NCBI RefSeq assembly: GCF_002086285.1
Contig: NZ_MVHU01000008.1
Coordinates: 62,001 to 126,000 of the forward strand
Reading direction: 5' to 3'
DNA: 64,000 bases
DNA from: Mycolicibacter kumamotonensis
Lineage (GTDB): Bacteria > Actinomycetota > Actinomycetes > Mycobacteriales > Mycobacteriaceae
In this document: positions 32,365-41,761 of the stretch, in pieces
Position numbering within the stretch: position 1 is the stretch's first letter
How the letters are laid out: every line of letters begins with the position of its first letter
Made by a program: the position numbers and the translations under genes
Notes under the pieces: generated by a model
What the model saw: only the letters and a program-made list of their open reading frames with translations
Database searches by the model: none
What the model was told of the DNA's origin: nothing

Positions 32365-33255
32365 ATGGCGGACAAAACGGCACGCACCGCGGGAATGCGT
32401 CCAAAGTTCGAAAACATTCAGGCCCACTACGACCTGTCTGACGACTTCTTCGCGCTGTTCCAGGACCCGAGCCGCACCTACAGCTGCGCGTACTTCGAGC
32501 CGCCGGACCTGACGTTGGAGGAGGCGCAGGTCGCCAAGGTCGACCTGAACCTGGACAAGCTGGACCTGCGGCCCGGGATGACGCTGCTCGACGTCGGCTG
32601 CGGCTGGGGCGCCACCATGAAGCGCGCCGTCGAGAAGTACGACGTCAACGTGATCGGCCTGACCCTGTCGAAGAACCAGCACGCCTACTCCCAGAACCTC
32701 CTCGACAAGATCGACACCGAGCGGTCCCGTCGGGTCCTGCTGAAGGGCTGGGAAGAGTTCCACGAGCCGGTGGATCGGATCGTCTCGATCGAGGCGTTCG
32801 AGCACTTCGGCTTCGAGAACTACGACGACTTCTTCAAGAACTGTTTCGAGATCATGCCGGCCGACGGGCGGATGGCCATCCAGAGCAGTGTCAGCTTCCA
32901 TCCCTACGACCTCAACGCGCGCGGCAAGAAGCTGACGTTCGAGACGGCGCGGTTCATCAAGTTCATCCTCACCGAGATCTTCCCGGGCGGGCGGCTGCCC
33001 ACCACCGAGATGATGGTGGAGCACGGAGAGAAGGCCGGATTCACCGTGCCCGAAGCGATTTCGTTGCGCTCGCACTACATCAAGACGCTCAAGCTCTGGG
33101 GCGACGCCCTCGAGGCGCACCACGATGAGGCCGTCGCGATCCAGTCCGAAGAAGTCTACGAGCGCTACATGAAGTACCTGCGCGGCTGCGAGTACTACTT
33201 CACCGACGAAAGCCTCGACGTCAGCCTGGTCAGCTACGTCAAGCAAGCCGCCTGA
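32365..33255 (+). CDS. mmaA4: Hydroxymycolate synthase MmaA4 (Hma)
   Basis: A 296-residue member of the mycolate SAM-methyltransferase family, closely matching MmaA4: [75 protein letters not shown]. It reads [10 protein letters not shown], with Glu where cyclopropane synthases have Gly; this Glu is characteristic of the hydroxylating MmaA4. It makes the hydroxylated precursor of keto/methoxy mycolates, implying oxygenated mycolic acids. No MmaA3-type O-methyltransferase is next to it. A 156-base gap separates it from the previous gene. An in-frame GTG/TTG extension upstream is possible but less family-like. Confidence 0.92.
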   Translation: MADKTARTAGMRPKFENIQAHYDLSDDFFALFQDPSRTYSCAYFEPPDLTLEEAQVAKVDLNLDKLDLRPGMTLLDVGCGWGATMKRAVEKYDVNVIGLTLSKNQHAYSQNLLDKIDTERSRRVLLKGWEEFHEPVDRIVSIEAFEHFGFENYDDFFKNCFEIMPADGRMAIQSSVSFHPYDLNARGKKLTFETARFIKFILTEIFPGGRLPTTEMMVEHGEKAGFTVPEAISLRSHYIKTLKLWGDALEAHHDEAVAIQSEEVYERYMKYLRGCEYYFTDESLDVSLVSYVKQAA

Positions 33256-33268
33256 CCCACGGTCTTTT

Positions 33269-33314
33269 AGCGAAAAGCCCCCGTCACGCGCTTGGCGTGC
33301 GGGGGCTTTTCGCT
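33269..33314. terminator. Bidirectional terminator between mmaA4 and rplA
   Basis: AGCGAAAAGCCCCCG (33269-33283) pairs perfectly with CGGGGGCTTTTCGCT (33300-33314), with an inner CACGC/GCGTG stem. Each side carries a CTTTT run, so it can end transcripts from both converging genes. Confidence 0.85.
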
Positions 33315-33319
33315 GAGTG

Positions 33320-34027
33320 TTACTCGGCCGCGAAGTTGCGGGTGACGGTGGGGTCCACCGGAATGCCGGGGCCCGTCGTCGTGGAGATGGTGACCTTCTT
33401 CAGGTAGCGGCCCTTGGACGACGACGGCTTGAGCCGCAGCACCTCGTCGAGGGCGGCGCCGTAGTTCTCGGCCAGCTTGGTCTCCTCGAAGGAGGCCTTG
33501 CCGATCACGAAGTGCAGGTTGGCCTGCTTGTCGACCCGGAAGTTGATCTTGCCGCCCTTGATGTCCGAGACGGCCTTGGCGACATCGGGGGTCACGGTGC
33601 CGGTCTTGGGGTTAGGCATCAGGCCGCGCGGGCCCAGCACGCGGGCGATGCGGCCCACCTTCGCCATCTGGTCGGGGGTGGCAATCGCGGCGTCGAAGTC
33701 GAGGAACCCGCCCTGGATCTTCTCGATCAGGTCGTCGCTGCCGACCACGTCGGCGCCGGCGGCGGTGGCCTGCTCGGCCTTCTCGCCCACCGCGAACACC
33801 GCGACCCGGGCGGTCTTACCGGTGCCGTGCGGCAGGTTCACGGTGCCGCGGACCATCTGGTCGGCCTTGCGCGGGTCGACGCCGAGCCGGATGGCCACCT
33901 CGACGGTGGCGTCCTGCTTGGTCGAGGAGGTCTCCTTGGCCAGTTTGGCGGCCTGCAGCGGGGTGTAGAGGTTGTCGCGGTCCACCTTCTCGGCGGCGGC
34001 GCGGTAGGCCTTGCTGTTCTTGCTCAT
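33320..34027 (-). CDS. rplA: 50S ribosomal protein L1
   Basis: The 235-residue L1 protein of the 50S stalk. Recognisable segments: [56 protein letters not shown] and the C-terminal [17 protein letters not shown]. It follows rplK after 133 bases, as in other mycobacteria, and ends just before a bidirectional terminator. L1 can repress its own operon in other bacteria. Confidence 0.98.
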   Translation of the reverse strand: MSKNSKAYRAAAEKVDRDNLYTPLQAAKLAKETSSTKQDATVEVAIRLGVDPRKADQMVRGTVNLPHGTGKTARVAVFAVGEKAEQATAAGADVVGSDDLIEKIQGGFLDFDAAIATPDQMAKVGRIARVLGPRGLMPNPKTGTVTPDVAKAVSDIKGGKINFRVDKQANLHFVIGKASFEETKLAENYGAALDEVLRLKPSSSKGRYLKKVTISTTTGPGIPVDPTVTRNFAAE

Positions 34028-34160
34028 CGGTTATCCAATCTCGTGGTTGGTTGTGGTTTGCGGGCCGAAGCTGGCCCTCCCACGCTTTCCTTGCGTTGAC
34101 TCTGCGTTCACGGTGGTGCTTAGTCGCACTTTTACACCGTCAGCGCAGGATCAACAGGTA

Positions 34161-34589
34161 CTACTCGACGGTGATACCCATCGACCGGGCGGTGCCGGCG
34201 ATGATCTTGGCTCCGGCCTCGACGTCGTTGGCGTTGAGGTCGGCCTTCTTGGTCTCGGCGATCTCGCGGACCTGGTCCCAGGTCACCTTGGCGACCTTGG
34301 TCTTGTGCGGCTCGGCCGAACCCTTGGCGATGCCGGCGGCCTTGAGCAGCAGCCGCGCCGCGGGCGGGGTCTTCAGCGCGAAGGTGAAGCTGCGGTCCTC
34401 GTAGACGGTGATCTCCACCGGGACGACGTTGCCGCGCTGGTTCTCCGTCGCGGCGTTGTACGCCTTGCAGAACTCCATGATGTTGACGCCGTGCTGACCG
34501 AGCGCGGGTCCGACCGGCGGCGCGGGGTTAGCTTGACCGGCTTCGATCTGAAGCTTGATCAGCCCGGCGACCTTCTTCTTCGGGGCCAT
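34161..34589 (-). CDS. rplK: 50S ribosomal protein L11
   Basis: The 142-residue L11 protein of the GTPase-associated centre. N-terminal domain [30 protein letters not shown] with the conserved Pro-Pro pair, C-terminal RNA-binding domain ending in [21 protein letters not shown] start, 25 bases after nusG. Target of thiopeptide antibiotics; no unusual change is noticed in the N-terminal domain. Confidence 0.98.
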   Translation of the reverse strand: MAPKKKVAGLIKLQIEAGQANPAPPVGPALGQHGVNIMEFCKAYNAATENQRGNVVPVEITVYEDRSFTFALKTPPAARLLLKAAGIAKGSAEPHKTKVAKVTWDQVREIAETKKADLNANDVEAGAKIIAGTARSMGITVE

Positions 34590-34614
34590 GAGTGGGGTGT
34601 TCCTTTCCTACGTA

Positions 34615-35430
<816 letters not shown>

Positions 35431-35438
35431 CTATAACT

Positions 35439-35888
35439 TCACTCGCCGAACACCAGCAGCACCAGCCGGGCGAACCCGAAGTCCGCACCGGCGACCAGTG
35501 CCACCATGAAGACCAGGAACGCCAGCACCACCGCGGTGTAGGTGACCATCTGATTGCGGTTCGGCCAGATCACCTTGCGAAGTTCGCCGACGACCTGCTT
35601 GAGGTAGTTCAAGACGAAGACGAACGGATTGCGCGACGGCCCGTCCGACTTCTTCTTGGCCTTCTTGGCCTTCTTGGCACCGGTGTCGTCCGCACCGAGC
35701 TCCGTCGCCGTGGATTCCAGCTCGTCGACGTCGGCGGCCGCCGAACGCCGACGGGAGCGCTTGCCGGTAGGCCGCAGCGGTTCGCCGACCTGCCTGCTCG
35801 CCACCGCCGTGCGACCGGGGCGAACCGTGGAGTCGGCCTCGCTGTCGCCGTCGGCTGCGGCGTCGGGACGGTCGAACTCGTCGGTCAC
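35439..35888 (-). CDS. secE: Preprotein translocase subunit SecE
   Basis: A 149-residue SecE. Like other mycobacterial SecE proteins it has a long, charged cytoplasmic N terminus (about 1-90, ending in a Lys-rich [10 protein letters not shown] run), then the conserved amphipathic part [19 protein letters not shown] and one membrane helix (about 115-140). It belongs to the SecYEG channel. GTG start; 23 bases before nusG. Confidence 0.95.
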   Translation of the reverse strand: MTDEFDRPDAAADGDSEADSTVRPGRTAVASRQVGEPLRPTGKRSRRRSAAADVDELESTATELGADDTGAKKAKKAKKKSDGPSRNPFVFVLNYLKQVVGELRKVIWPNRNQMVTYTAVVLAFLVFMVALVAGADFGFARLVLLVFGE

Positions 35889-35974
35889 CGCATGCTCCTT
35901 CGTTCTTCTCGCTTACCTCGTGCCGTAGCGCGCCTGGTGAGTTCCAGTGTCCACTGTCCACCATGGCACGTCAG

Positions 35975-36047
<73 letters not shown>

Positions 36048-36173
36048 TCGCGGTTGGCAGACCAACCTGCGTTCGGAGCTTTCACCTGTGCACCGTCTCC
36101 GGCCCACACAATTCGCGCGCTCCCCGTTCGCCTCACGGAAAGCGCGCTAGTGCTGGGAAAACCCCGAGGTCCG

Positions 36174-36203
36174 AGTGTACCTCGCCGGTGCGGCCAGTTA
36201 CTA
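36174..36203 (-). promoter_or_regulatory. Possible promoter of the tRNA-Trp-secE-nusG operon
   Basis: Reverse-strand TACACT (36174-36179) is a good -10; 18 bases upstream lies only a weak TAGTAA. It falls between the hadC stop and tRNA-Trp. Readthrough from hadC is an alternative. Confidence 0.35.
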
Positions 36204-36204
36204 A

Positions 36205-36705
36205 TCAGGCTGTTCGGATGACCTGACCGGATTCGGCGTCCCATCGGAGGTTGACCGAATCATCGCCGTCGTGACCCATCATCGTGGTGAACGCCTCCAG
36301 CACCATGTCGCCGTCCTCGTTGGTCACGATGTTGCGGGTGGTGACGATGTCGGCGCCGAACCGCTCGTTGACCGACGCGATCTCCATGCGGGCATAGAGG
36401 GTGTCGCCGGCCTTGATCGGACGGTGGAAGGTGAACCCCTGATCGACCTGCACCATCTGCATGGTGGTGTAGCCGGTGTCGACGTTGCGGAAGAAGTCGG
36501 ACTGCACCAGCTTGGCCAAGATCGCCACGAAGGTCAGCGGGGCCAACACCGAGTCGTAGCCCAGTTCGGCCGCCGCCGCCTCGTCATAGCAGGCGGGATC
36601 CTCGGCCTTGATGGCCTTGGCGAACTCGCGGATCTTCTCGCGGCCCACCACGAACGGCTCCGGGTAGCGCCAGATCAGGCCCCGGATGTCGGTTTTGATC
36701 GCCAT
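36205..36705 (-). CDS. hadC: (3R)-hydroxyacyl-ACP dehydratase subunit HadC
   Basis: A 166-residue hot-dog protein, the non-catalytic partner in the HadBC dehydratase of FAS-II mycolic acid elongation. Segments IRGLIWRYPEPFVVGREKIREFA, LAPLTFVAILAKLVQSDF and QVDQGFTFHRPIKAGDTL match HadC; length equals the M. tuberculosis protein. It lacks the catalytic Asp-His motif found in HadB. It follows hadB by 8 bases. HadA/HadC is the target group of thiacetazone-type drugs; no resistance change can be judged without a reference alignment. Confidence 0.96.
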   Translation of the reverse strand: MAIKTDIRGLIWRYPEPFVVGREKIREFAKAIKAEDPACYDEAAAAELGYDSVLAPLTFVAILAKLVQSDFFRNVDTGYTTMQMVQVDQGFTFHRPIKAGDTLYARMEIASVNERFGADIVTTRNIVTNEDGDMVLEAFTTMMGHDGDDSVNLRWDAESGQVIRTA

Positions 36706-36713
36706 CGTTTCCC

Positions 36714-37142
36714 CTAGGCGAGCTTCGCCGAGGCGACCGCCCGTCCGAAGATCTTCTTTCCGCCGGTCGTGGCGGTCAGCGCGATCGTCACCGATTTGGA
36801 TTCGGGGTCCACGGACTTGACCCGGCCGCTGAAGGTGATCTCGGCGCCCTTGCCGTCGTTGGGCACCGGCACCACCGCGGTGAAACGGACGTTGTACTCG
36901 GTGACCGCGCCGGGGTCGCCCACCCAGGAGGTGATGTAGCCGCCGCCGAGCCCCATGGTCAGCATGCCGTGGGCGATCGCGGTGTCCAGGCCGACCTGCT
37001 GGGCGATCTCGTCGTCCCAGTGGATCGGGTTCAGGTCGCCGGAGACGCCGGCGTAATTGACCAGGTCCTGCCGCGTCAGGCCAATGACCCGCTCCGGCAG
37101 CTGATCGCCGACCTTGACCGAACTGAACTCACGCAACGCCAT
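36714..37142 (-). CDS. hadB: (3R)-hydroxyacyl-ACP dehydratase subunit HadB
   Basis: A 142-residue catalytic subunit shared by HadAB and HadBC. The hydratase-2 motif YAGVSGDLNPIHWDDEIA (about 30-47) carries the catalytic Asp and His. It removes water from 3-hydroxyacyl-AcpM in FAS-II. I chose the MALREFSSV start at 37140-37142, as in M. tuberculosis; it overlaps the end of hadA by 14 bases. Confidence 0.97.
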   Translation of the reverse strand: MALREFSSVKVGDQLPERVIGLTRQDLVNYAGVSGDLNPIHWDDEIAQQVGLDTAIAHGMLTMGLGGGYITSWVGDPGAVTEYNVRFTAVVPVPNDGKGAEITFSGRVKSVDPESKSVTIALTATTGGKKIFGRAVASAKLA

Positions 37143-37605
37143 CGGTGAAACCCTTTTCTCCCTCGCCGGCACGTCCCGCCAGCGTCGTGTACGTCTCTTG
37201 CACGATCTCACCGGCATCGTTGGTGACCACCTGCCTGGTCATGATGATGTCGGTTCCGTGTGCGCGGCGAACTGATTCGACCGAGACGTCGCAGTACAAC
37301 CGGTCGCCCTCCTTGATCGGCTGATGAAACTCCAGCTTCTGGTCGACCTGGACGATCTGAGCATCATCGACGGTGACACCGACGTGGTCGAAGAACGACG
37401 AAATCGCCTTGTGCCCGAACACCGAGATGTAGGTCAGCGGTGCCAGCAGGCCGTCATAGCCCAGGCGGGCGGCCGCCCGCAGGTCGAGACTGGCCGGGTC
37501 CACAGCCTTGACGGCGCGAGCGTATTCACGGATCTTCTCCCGCTCCACCTCGTAGTGGTCGGGATAGCGGTAGTGCGCCCCGGCGAGGCGCTCGGCCAAC
37601 GACAC
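37129..37605 (-). CDS. hadA: (3R)-hydroxyacyl-ACP dehydratase subunit HadA
   Basis: A 158-residue hot-dog subunit pairing with HadB in the early FAS-II cycles. Segments YRYPDHYEVEREKIREYARAV, LAPLTYISVFGHKAISSFF, QIVQVDQKLEFHQPIKEGD are shared with HadC. The Cys near position 61 through which thiacetazone acts in M. tuberculosis HadA is not obvious: this region reads GYDGLLAPLTYISVFG. GTG start, 12 bases after rpmG. Confidence 0.95.
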   Translation of the reverse strand: MSLAERLAGAHYRYPDHYEVEREKIREYARAVKAVDPASLDLRAAARLGYDGLLAPLTYISVFGHKAISSFFDHVGVTVDDAQIVQVDQKLEFHQPIKEGDRLYCDVSVESVRRAHGTDIIMTRQVVTNDAGEIVQETYTTLAGRAGEGEKGFTDGVA

Positions 37606-37617
37606 GGTTCGCGCTAC

Positions 37618-37785
37618 CTAGCGTGATTCGCGGTGAGACTGGTGCTTGCCGCAGTTCGGGCAGAACTTCTTCAGCTCCAGCCGGTCGGGGTTGTTGCGGC
37701 GGTTCTTCTTGGTGATGTAGTTGCGGTGCTTGCACACCTCACAGGCCAAGGTGATCTTCGGCCGCACATCGGTGCTGGAGGCCAC
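37618..37785 (-). CDS. rpmG: 50S ribosomal protein L33
   Basis: A 55-residue L33, starting [20 protein letters not shown]. It retains four Cys in two pairs, C-x2-C at ACEVC and C-x2-C at FCPNC, so it is the zinc-binding (C+) form. The first gene after the two tRNAs and ahead of hadABC, as in M. tuberculosis (rpmG2). Confidence 0.95.
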   Translation of the reverse strand: MASSTDVRPKITLACEVCKHRNYITKKNRRNNPDRLELKKFCPNCGKHQSHRESR

Positions 37786-37828
37786 GTCAGCTGCCCTCTT
37801 TCATCTGTTGTTGCGCTGGTTCTCGTAG

Positions 37829-37902
<74 letters not shown>

Positions 37903-37940
37903 GCGGGTAATACACCTGCCAGCAGGCCCGGCGTCCACCG

Positions 37941-38013
37941 AGCCCCCTAACGGAATCGAACCGTTGACCTTTTCCTTACCATGGAAACGCTCTGCCGACT
38001 GAGCTAAGGGGGC
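37941..38013 (-). tRNA. tRNA-Thr (GGU anticodon)
   Basis: A 73-base tRNA. Acceptor GCCCCCT pairs with AGGGGGC, D arm GCTC...GAGC, anticodon stem-loop TTTCC-ATGGTAA-GGAAA with anticodon GGT, T arm AACGGTTCGATTCCGTT. It is first in the operon tRNA-Thr, tRNA-Met, rpmG, hadABC. Confidence 0.95.
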
Positions 38014-38052
38014 CTCACCCACGGCGACCATGCGGCGCCGTAAGCCTGTAGA

Positions 38053-38082
38053 AGGTTACAACCTCGCCCGCGAGGTCACCAA
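38053..38082 (-). promoter_or_regulatory. Promoter of the tRNA-Thr/tRNA-Met/rpmG/hadABC operon
   Basis: Reverse-strand TTGGTG (38077-38082), 18 bases, TAACCT (38053-38058), about 40 bases upstream of the tRNA-Thr 5' end. Both boxes fit a housekeeping promoter. Confidence 0.5.
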
Positions 38083-38159
38083 ACCGCGTGCCGACGGCGA
38101 CGACCTGCCGCGCCCGGCTTCGCCGCGGATGCGGTCACCGCTGCTTTAGGGTGGAGGGC

Positions 38160-38876
38160 GTGCCCGAATCCGACCGGCTGTATTTCCGCCAGCTGCTCTC
38201 CGGACGCGATTTCGCGGTCGGGGACCCGATGGCTGCCCAGATGCGCAATTTCGCGTACCTGATCGGCGACCGGCAGACCGGCGACGCCGTGGTGGTCGAC
38301 CCGGCCTACGCCGCCGGTGATCTGCTCGACACCATCGAAGCCGACGGCATGCGGCTGTCCGGTGTGCTGGTCACTCATCACCACCCCGATCACGTGGGCG
38401 GGTCGATGATGGGATTCGAGCTCAAAGGCCTCGCCGAGCTGCTGGAACGGGTAGCCGTTCCCGTTCACGTGAATACTCATGAGGCGCAGTGGGTTTCGCG
38501 GATCACCGGAATTCCGATGACGGATCTGACCTCGCATGAGCACGGCGACAAGGTCAGCATCGGTGATATCGAGATCGAGCTGCTGCACACCCCCGGGCAC
38601 ACCCCGGGCAGTCAATGCTTTCTGTTGGACGGCCGGCTCGTCGCCGGCGACACGCTGTTCCTGGAGGGCTGCGGGCGCACCGATTTCCCCGGTGGCGACT
38701 CCGACGAGATGTACCGCAGCCTGCAGCAGTTGGCCGCCCTACCGGGTGACCCGACGGTGTTCCCCGGCCACTGGTATTCGGCCGAGCCGAGCGCTGCGCT
38801 CTCCGAGGTCAAGCGATCCAACTACGTATTCAGCGCCGGAAGCCTGGACCGGTGGCGCATGCTGATGGGCGGATGA
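38160..38876 (+). CDS. Glyoxalase II-type metallo-beta-lactamase-fold hydrolase (Rv0634c-like)
   Basis: A 238-residue MBL-fold hydrolase. Zinc motif VLVTHHHPDHVGG (about 72-84), HTPGHTPGSQC and AGDTLFLEGCGRTDFPGGD complete the two-metal site. GTG start at 38160, 7 bases after a -10-like TAGGGT (38147-38152), so leaderless translation is likely, although GGAGGG is also present between. It probably hydrolyses thioesters such as S-lactoyl thiols; in mycobacteria the thiol would be mycothiol. First gene of the forward-strand run after the tRNAs. Confidence 0.88.
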   Translation: MPESDRLYFRQLLSGRDFAVGDPMAAQMRNFAYLIGDRQTGDAVVVDPAYAAGDLLDTIEADGMRLSGVLVTHHHPDHVGGSMMGFELKGLAELLERVAVPVHVNTHEAQWVSRITGIPMTDLTSHEHGDKVSIGDIEIELLHTPGHTPGSQCFLLDGRLVAGDTLFLEGCGRTDFPGGDSDEMYRSLQQLAALPGDPTVFPGHWYSAEPSAALSEVKRSNYVFSAGSLDRWRMLMGG

Positions 38877-38887
38877 GGGGATAGCCG

Positions 38888-39718
38888 ATGGGATCAGTCG
38901 AGGACCGCTGGTACGACATCACCCACGCGGGGCCGGAGACCTGGCTGGCGTTCGCCGCGTGGCTGGCGATCGGGATCACCGTGCTGGCGCTGTTCTATCT
39001 GAACCGGCAACTGCAGCGCAATCGCCGTGCGGCCGCCGAACAGACCCGCCCGCACGTGGCGATGTTCATGGAGCCGCACGCCGCGGACTGGCACGTCATC
39101 GAGCTGGTGGTCCGCAACTTCGGCAAGACCGCCGCCTATGACGTCCGGTTCTCGTTCGCCCAGCCGCCGACCGTGGCCCGCTATGAGACGGCGTCGGACG
39201 GCTACGCCGACGTGGTCGCCCTGCAGCTGCCCGAGGAGCTGACGGTGCTGGCCCCCAACCAGGAGTGGCGCACGGTGTGGGACTCGGCCATCGACCGGGC
39301 CGAACTCGGAGAGGGCATCGAGTCGCGGTTCACCGGGACGGTCAGCTACTACGACACCCCCGAGGAGCCCAAGGGCTGGTTCGGGCGGGGTAAGCGGACC
39401 CGCTACGAGAACAAGGTGACGCTGGACTGGGGCGATCTGCCGCCGGTGCGCCGCGTCGAGTTGATGACGACCCACGACCTGGCCAAGCGGGAGAAGCAGA
39501 AGCTGGAGCTGCTGCGCAGCCTGCTCAGCTACTTCCACTACGCCAGCAAGGAGACCCGGCCGGACGTGTTCCGCGCCGAGATCGAGCGCATCAACGGCGC
39601 GGCCCGCGAGATCCAGGACAGGCTGCGCGGCCGCGAGCAGCTCGAGAATGCCGGCAACACCGACATCACGGTGCGGCTCGGTGACGCCAGCGCCGAGCTG
39701 GGCAAGCACCGGCACTGA
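38888..39718 (+). CDS. Membrane-anchored protein of unknown function (Rv0633c-like)
   Basis: A 276-residue protein with one N-terminal membrane helix (about 18-38, ETWLAFAAWLAIGITVLALFY) and a long cytoplasmic or periplasmic region. A compact beta-rich domain (about 55-165; WHVIELVVRNFGKTAAYDVRF) is followed by a charged helical C terminus. I recognise no catalytic motif. It follows the glyoxalase gene by 11 bases and matches the M. tuberculosis neighbour in place and size. Function unknown. Confidence 0.8.
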   Translation: MGSVEDRWYDITHAGPETWLAFAAWLAIGITVLALFYLNRQLQRNRRAAAEQTRPHVAMFMEPHAADWHVIELVVRNFGKTAAYDVRFSFAQPPTVARYETASDGYADVVALQLPEELTVLAPNQEWRTVWDSAIDRAELGEGIESRFTGTVSYYDTPEEPKGWFGRGKRTRYENKVTLDWGDLPPVRRVELMTTHDLAKREKQKLELLRSLLSYFHYASKETRPDVFRAEIERINGAAREIQDRLRGREQLENAGNTDITVRLGDASAELGKHRH

Positions 39719-39724
39719 GCCGCT

Positions 39725-40783
39725 TCAGGCGCGTTCCGTCGGCGCGACCCCGCCGGGGTAGTGCGACACCCGGAACCGCTCCAGATAGGCCGGCCAGTCC
39801 CAGGTAGACAGGAACTGCTGCGTCGCGACGTAGCCGTTCTCGTAGAGGGCTTCGAGCCGGGCACGCGAGATGCCGAAGTCCAGCACGCCGACATCGGTCG
39901 GGTTGACCTTGATGGCGCGCACACTGACCCACGGCTGGTTCAGATATGTCTGGTCGTGGCCGATCAGCAGCGTGCTGATCAGGTTCTCCAGCAGCCTCGA
40001 CTGCCCGAACACGCGTAGCGGGCGCAGGCTGGGGACCATATCGCCGATATCGCCGCCGGACAGTTCGGGTACCACCGTGACCCCGAAGGTGGGCCACAGC
40101 GGTGCGCGGCCGTCGAGCCGGTCGAACGTGTAGATCGGGAAGTTCGACAGCACCCCGCCGTCGACCAGGGTGGATCGTCGCCCGGCGGCACTGGTCAGCG
40201 TCACCGGCCGGTAGAAGAACGGCACCGACATCGAGGCGCGCACCGCGTCGGCGACGGACTGCTCGTCGGGGTCGAGCCCGTAGACCCGCCGGTAGTCCCA
40301 CGGGAGCCGGACCAGCTGCCCGGTGGTGACGTCGGTGACGGTGACCACCGCCCGGTAGCGCCGCTCGGTCAGCAGGTTGTCTTCGTCGTAGCGCAGATCG
40401 CCCCAGGTGCTCACCCCCAGGTTCGCCAGCTCACTGCGGATCCAGTCGTGGGCGACGTCGCCGCGATACAGGCCGCTGTCGCGCAGAAACCCGTACGCCG
40501 CGCCCAGCAGCGGAACCGGTGCCGCGGCATCACGCCAGGTCTGCAGCGGCACCGACAGCGCCATCTCCTTGACCTGTGCCGCGCTGAGCTGATCGCCCTG
40601 GGCGGCGGCGGCCAGGATGGTGGCCACCACCGATCCGCCGGAGACCCCGGAGATGCGCTGCGTCGAGTACCCGGCGTCCATCAGCGCGACCACCGCCCCG
40701 ACCAGCCCGATGAAGCGCACTCCCCCGCCGGACAGCACCAGGTCTGCGGTCAGCGGCTGGGTCTTCGGCGATCGGGCGGCCAT
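39725..40783 (-). CDS. Patatin-like phospholipase
   Basis: A 352-residue patatin-family lipid acyl hydrolase. The oxyanion glycine loop LSGGGVRFIGLVG (about 17-29), the nucleophile motif GVSGGSVV (G-x-S-x-G, Ser about 49) and the dyad Asp in LVDGGVLSNFPIY (about 205) are all present, so it should be active. I chose ATG 40781-40783, which does not overlap the upstream gene; ATG 40816 would add 11 residues and overlap it. No signal peptide. It follows cyanase by 10 bases. It is not part of the M. tuberculosis order I know here. Confidence 0.87.
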   Translation of the reverse strand: MAARSPKTQPLTADLVLSGGGVRFIGLVGAVVALMDAGYSTQRISGVSGGSVVATILAAAAQGDQLSAAQVKEMALSVPLQTWRDAAAPVPLLGAAYGFLRDSGLYRGDVAHDWIRSELANLGVSTWGDLRYDEDNLLTERRYRAVVTVTDVTTGQLVRLPWDYRRVYGLDPDEQSVADAVRASMSVPFFYRPVTLTSAAGRRSTLVDGGVLSNFPIYTFDRLDGRAPLWPTFGVTVVPELSGGDIGDMVPSLRPLRVFGQSRLLENLISTLLIGHDQTYLNQPWVSVRAIKVNPTDVGVLDFGISRARLEALYENGYVATQQFLSTWDWPAYLERFRVSHYPGGVAPTERA

Positions 40784-40793
40784 CGGTCGGCGC

Positions 40794-41255
40794 TCAGCCC
40801 GCGGAGTTCCACTCATAGGGCAGGAATTTGCCGTCGAAGGTGATCACCACCCGATCACCGCCCGGGTGCGGCTTGCGCGCGATGTCCAGATGGAAGTTGA
40901 TCGCGCTCATGATGCCGTCACCGAACTGTTCATGGATCAGTTCCTTAAGAGCGGGGCCGTAGACGCTGACCGCCTCATGGAGCCGGTAGATGGTCGGGTC
41001 GGTGGGCACCTGAGATCCGTGACCGGGCGACCCGCCGCGCATCGGCACCGCGGCCAGCACCGGCACCACCGCGCGGTCCAGCCCGAGCAGATCGACCAGG
41101 ATCTCCCCCAGCTCGGCCGGAATGGGGTGCTGGCCCAGCAGTGCCGAGGTGGTCCACACGACCGGCCTCTTGATCGCGTCGGCCAACTCCTGCCAGGTCA
41201 GGCCCTTGGCCAGCCGGGCGGCGACGATCTGCTCGGTGATCTCGCTTCGGTTCAT
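40794..41255 (-). CDS. cynS: Cyanate hydratase (cyanase)
   Basis: A 153-residue cyanase, converting cyanate and bicarbonate to ammonia and carbon dioxide. The N-terminal helical DNA-binding-like domain (NRSEITEQIVAARLAKGLTW) and the C-terminal catalytic part with IYRLHEAVSVYGPALKELIHEQFGDGIMSAINF contain the expected Arg (YRLHE), Glu (the following segment) and Ser (IMSAI). The start at 41253-41255 has a TGGAAG ribosome site. Length matches E. coli CynS (156). No carbonic anhydrase or cyanate transporter is beside it. Confidence 0.93.
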   Translation of the reverse strand: MNRSEITEQIVAARLAKGLTWQELADAIKRPVVWTTSALLGQHPIPAELGEILVDLLGLDRAVVPVLAAVPMRGGSPGHGSQVPTDPTIYRLHEAVSVYGPALKELIHEQFGDGIMSAINFHLDIARKPHPGGDRVVITFDGKFLPYEWNSAG

Positions 41256-41278
41256 GGCTTCCAGCATGCCCGTGTCGC

Positions 41279-41716
41279 TCACCCTTCGAAATAGCGTCGC
41301 AGGTTCTCCCACATCGCGGCATGCGAACTGCCGCCGTCGCGCAGCACGGTGTTCATCAAAAGCCTGGGCGCGGTGATGTCGACCTGCTCGTGCAGCCGGC
41401 TGCCGTCGCCCTGGGGGCGCACCGTCACCGTCGACCACATTTCGATGCCCGGCCGCTGCAGCGTGTGGCTGCGGATCTCGCCTTGGCCGTCGGTGCGCAA
41501 CTCCACCCGGCAGGTGAAGCGGACCGGTATGCCGTACAGGCGCATCCGGTGCGGGGCCAGGTAGCGGGTGGCGCCGTCGGTGCCGCCGGGGACGCGGCGC
41601 ACGTCCACCAGCATCGGATGCAGCGCTTCGTAGTTGGCCAGGTCGGCCAGAAACGTCGCGACGGCATCCGGCGGCGCGGCGATGTCGGCGGTGTGTTCCA
41701 GGCGTCCGCGGGCCAT
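41279..41716 (-). CDS. SRPBCC (START/polyketide cyclase-like) domain protein
   Basis: A 145-residue SRPBCC-fold protein: N-terminal TADIAAPPDAVATFLADLANYEALHPM, central beta strands RFTCRVELRTD and EMWSTVTVRPQGDG, and the long C-terminal helix region. Such proteins bind hydrophobic ligands. The ATG lies 7 bases from a -10 TAGGGT (41724-41729, reverse strand), so it is probably leaderless. It precedes cynS by 23 bases and is divergent from the thioredoxin lipoprotein gene. Confidence 0.78.
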   Translation of the reverse strand: MARGRLEHTADIAAPPDAVATFLADLANYEALHPMLVDVRRVPGGTDGATRYLAPHRMRLYGIPVRFTCRVELRTDGQGEIRSHTLQRPGIEMWSTVTVRPQGDGSRLHEQVDITAPRLLMNTVLRDGGSSHAAMWENLRRYFEG

Positions 41717-41761
41717 GTCAGCGACCCTAGCCCGGCCGGAGCCGCTGGCATACTCGGCGGC

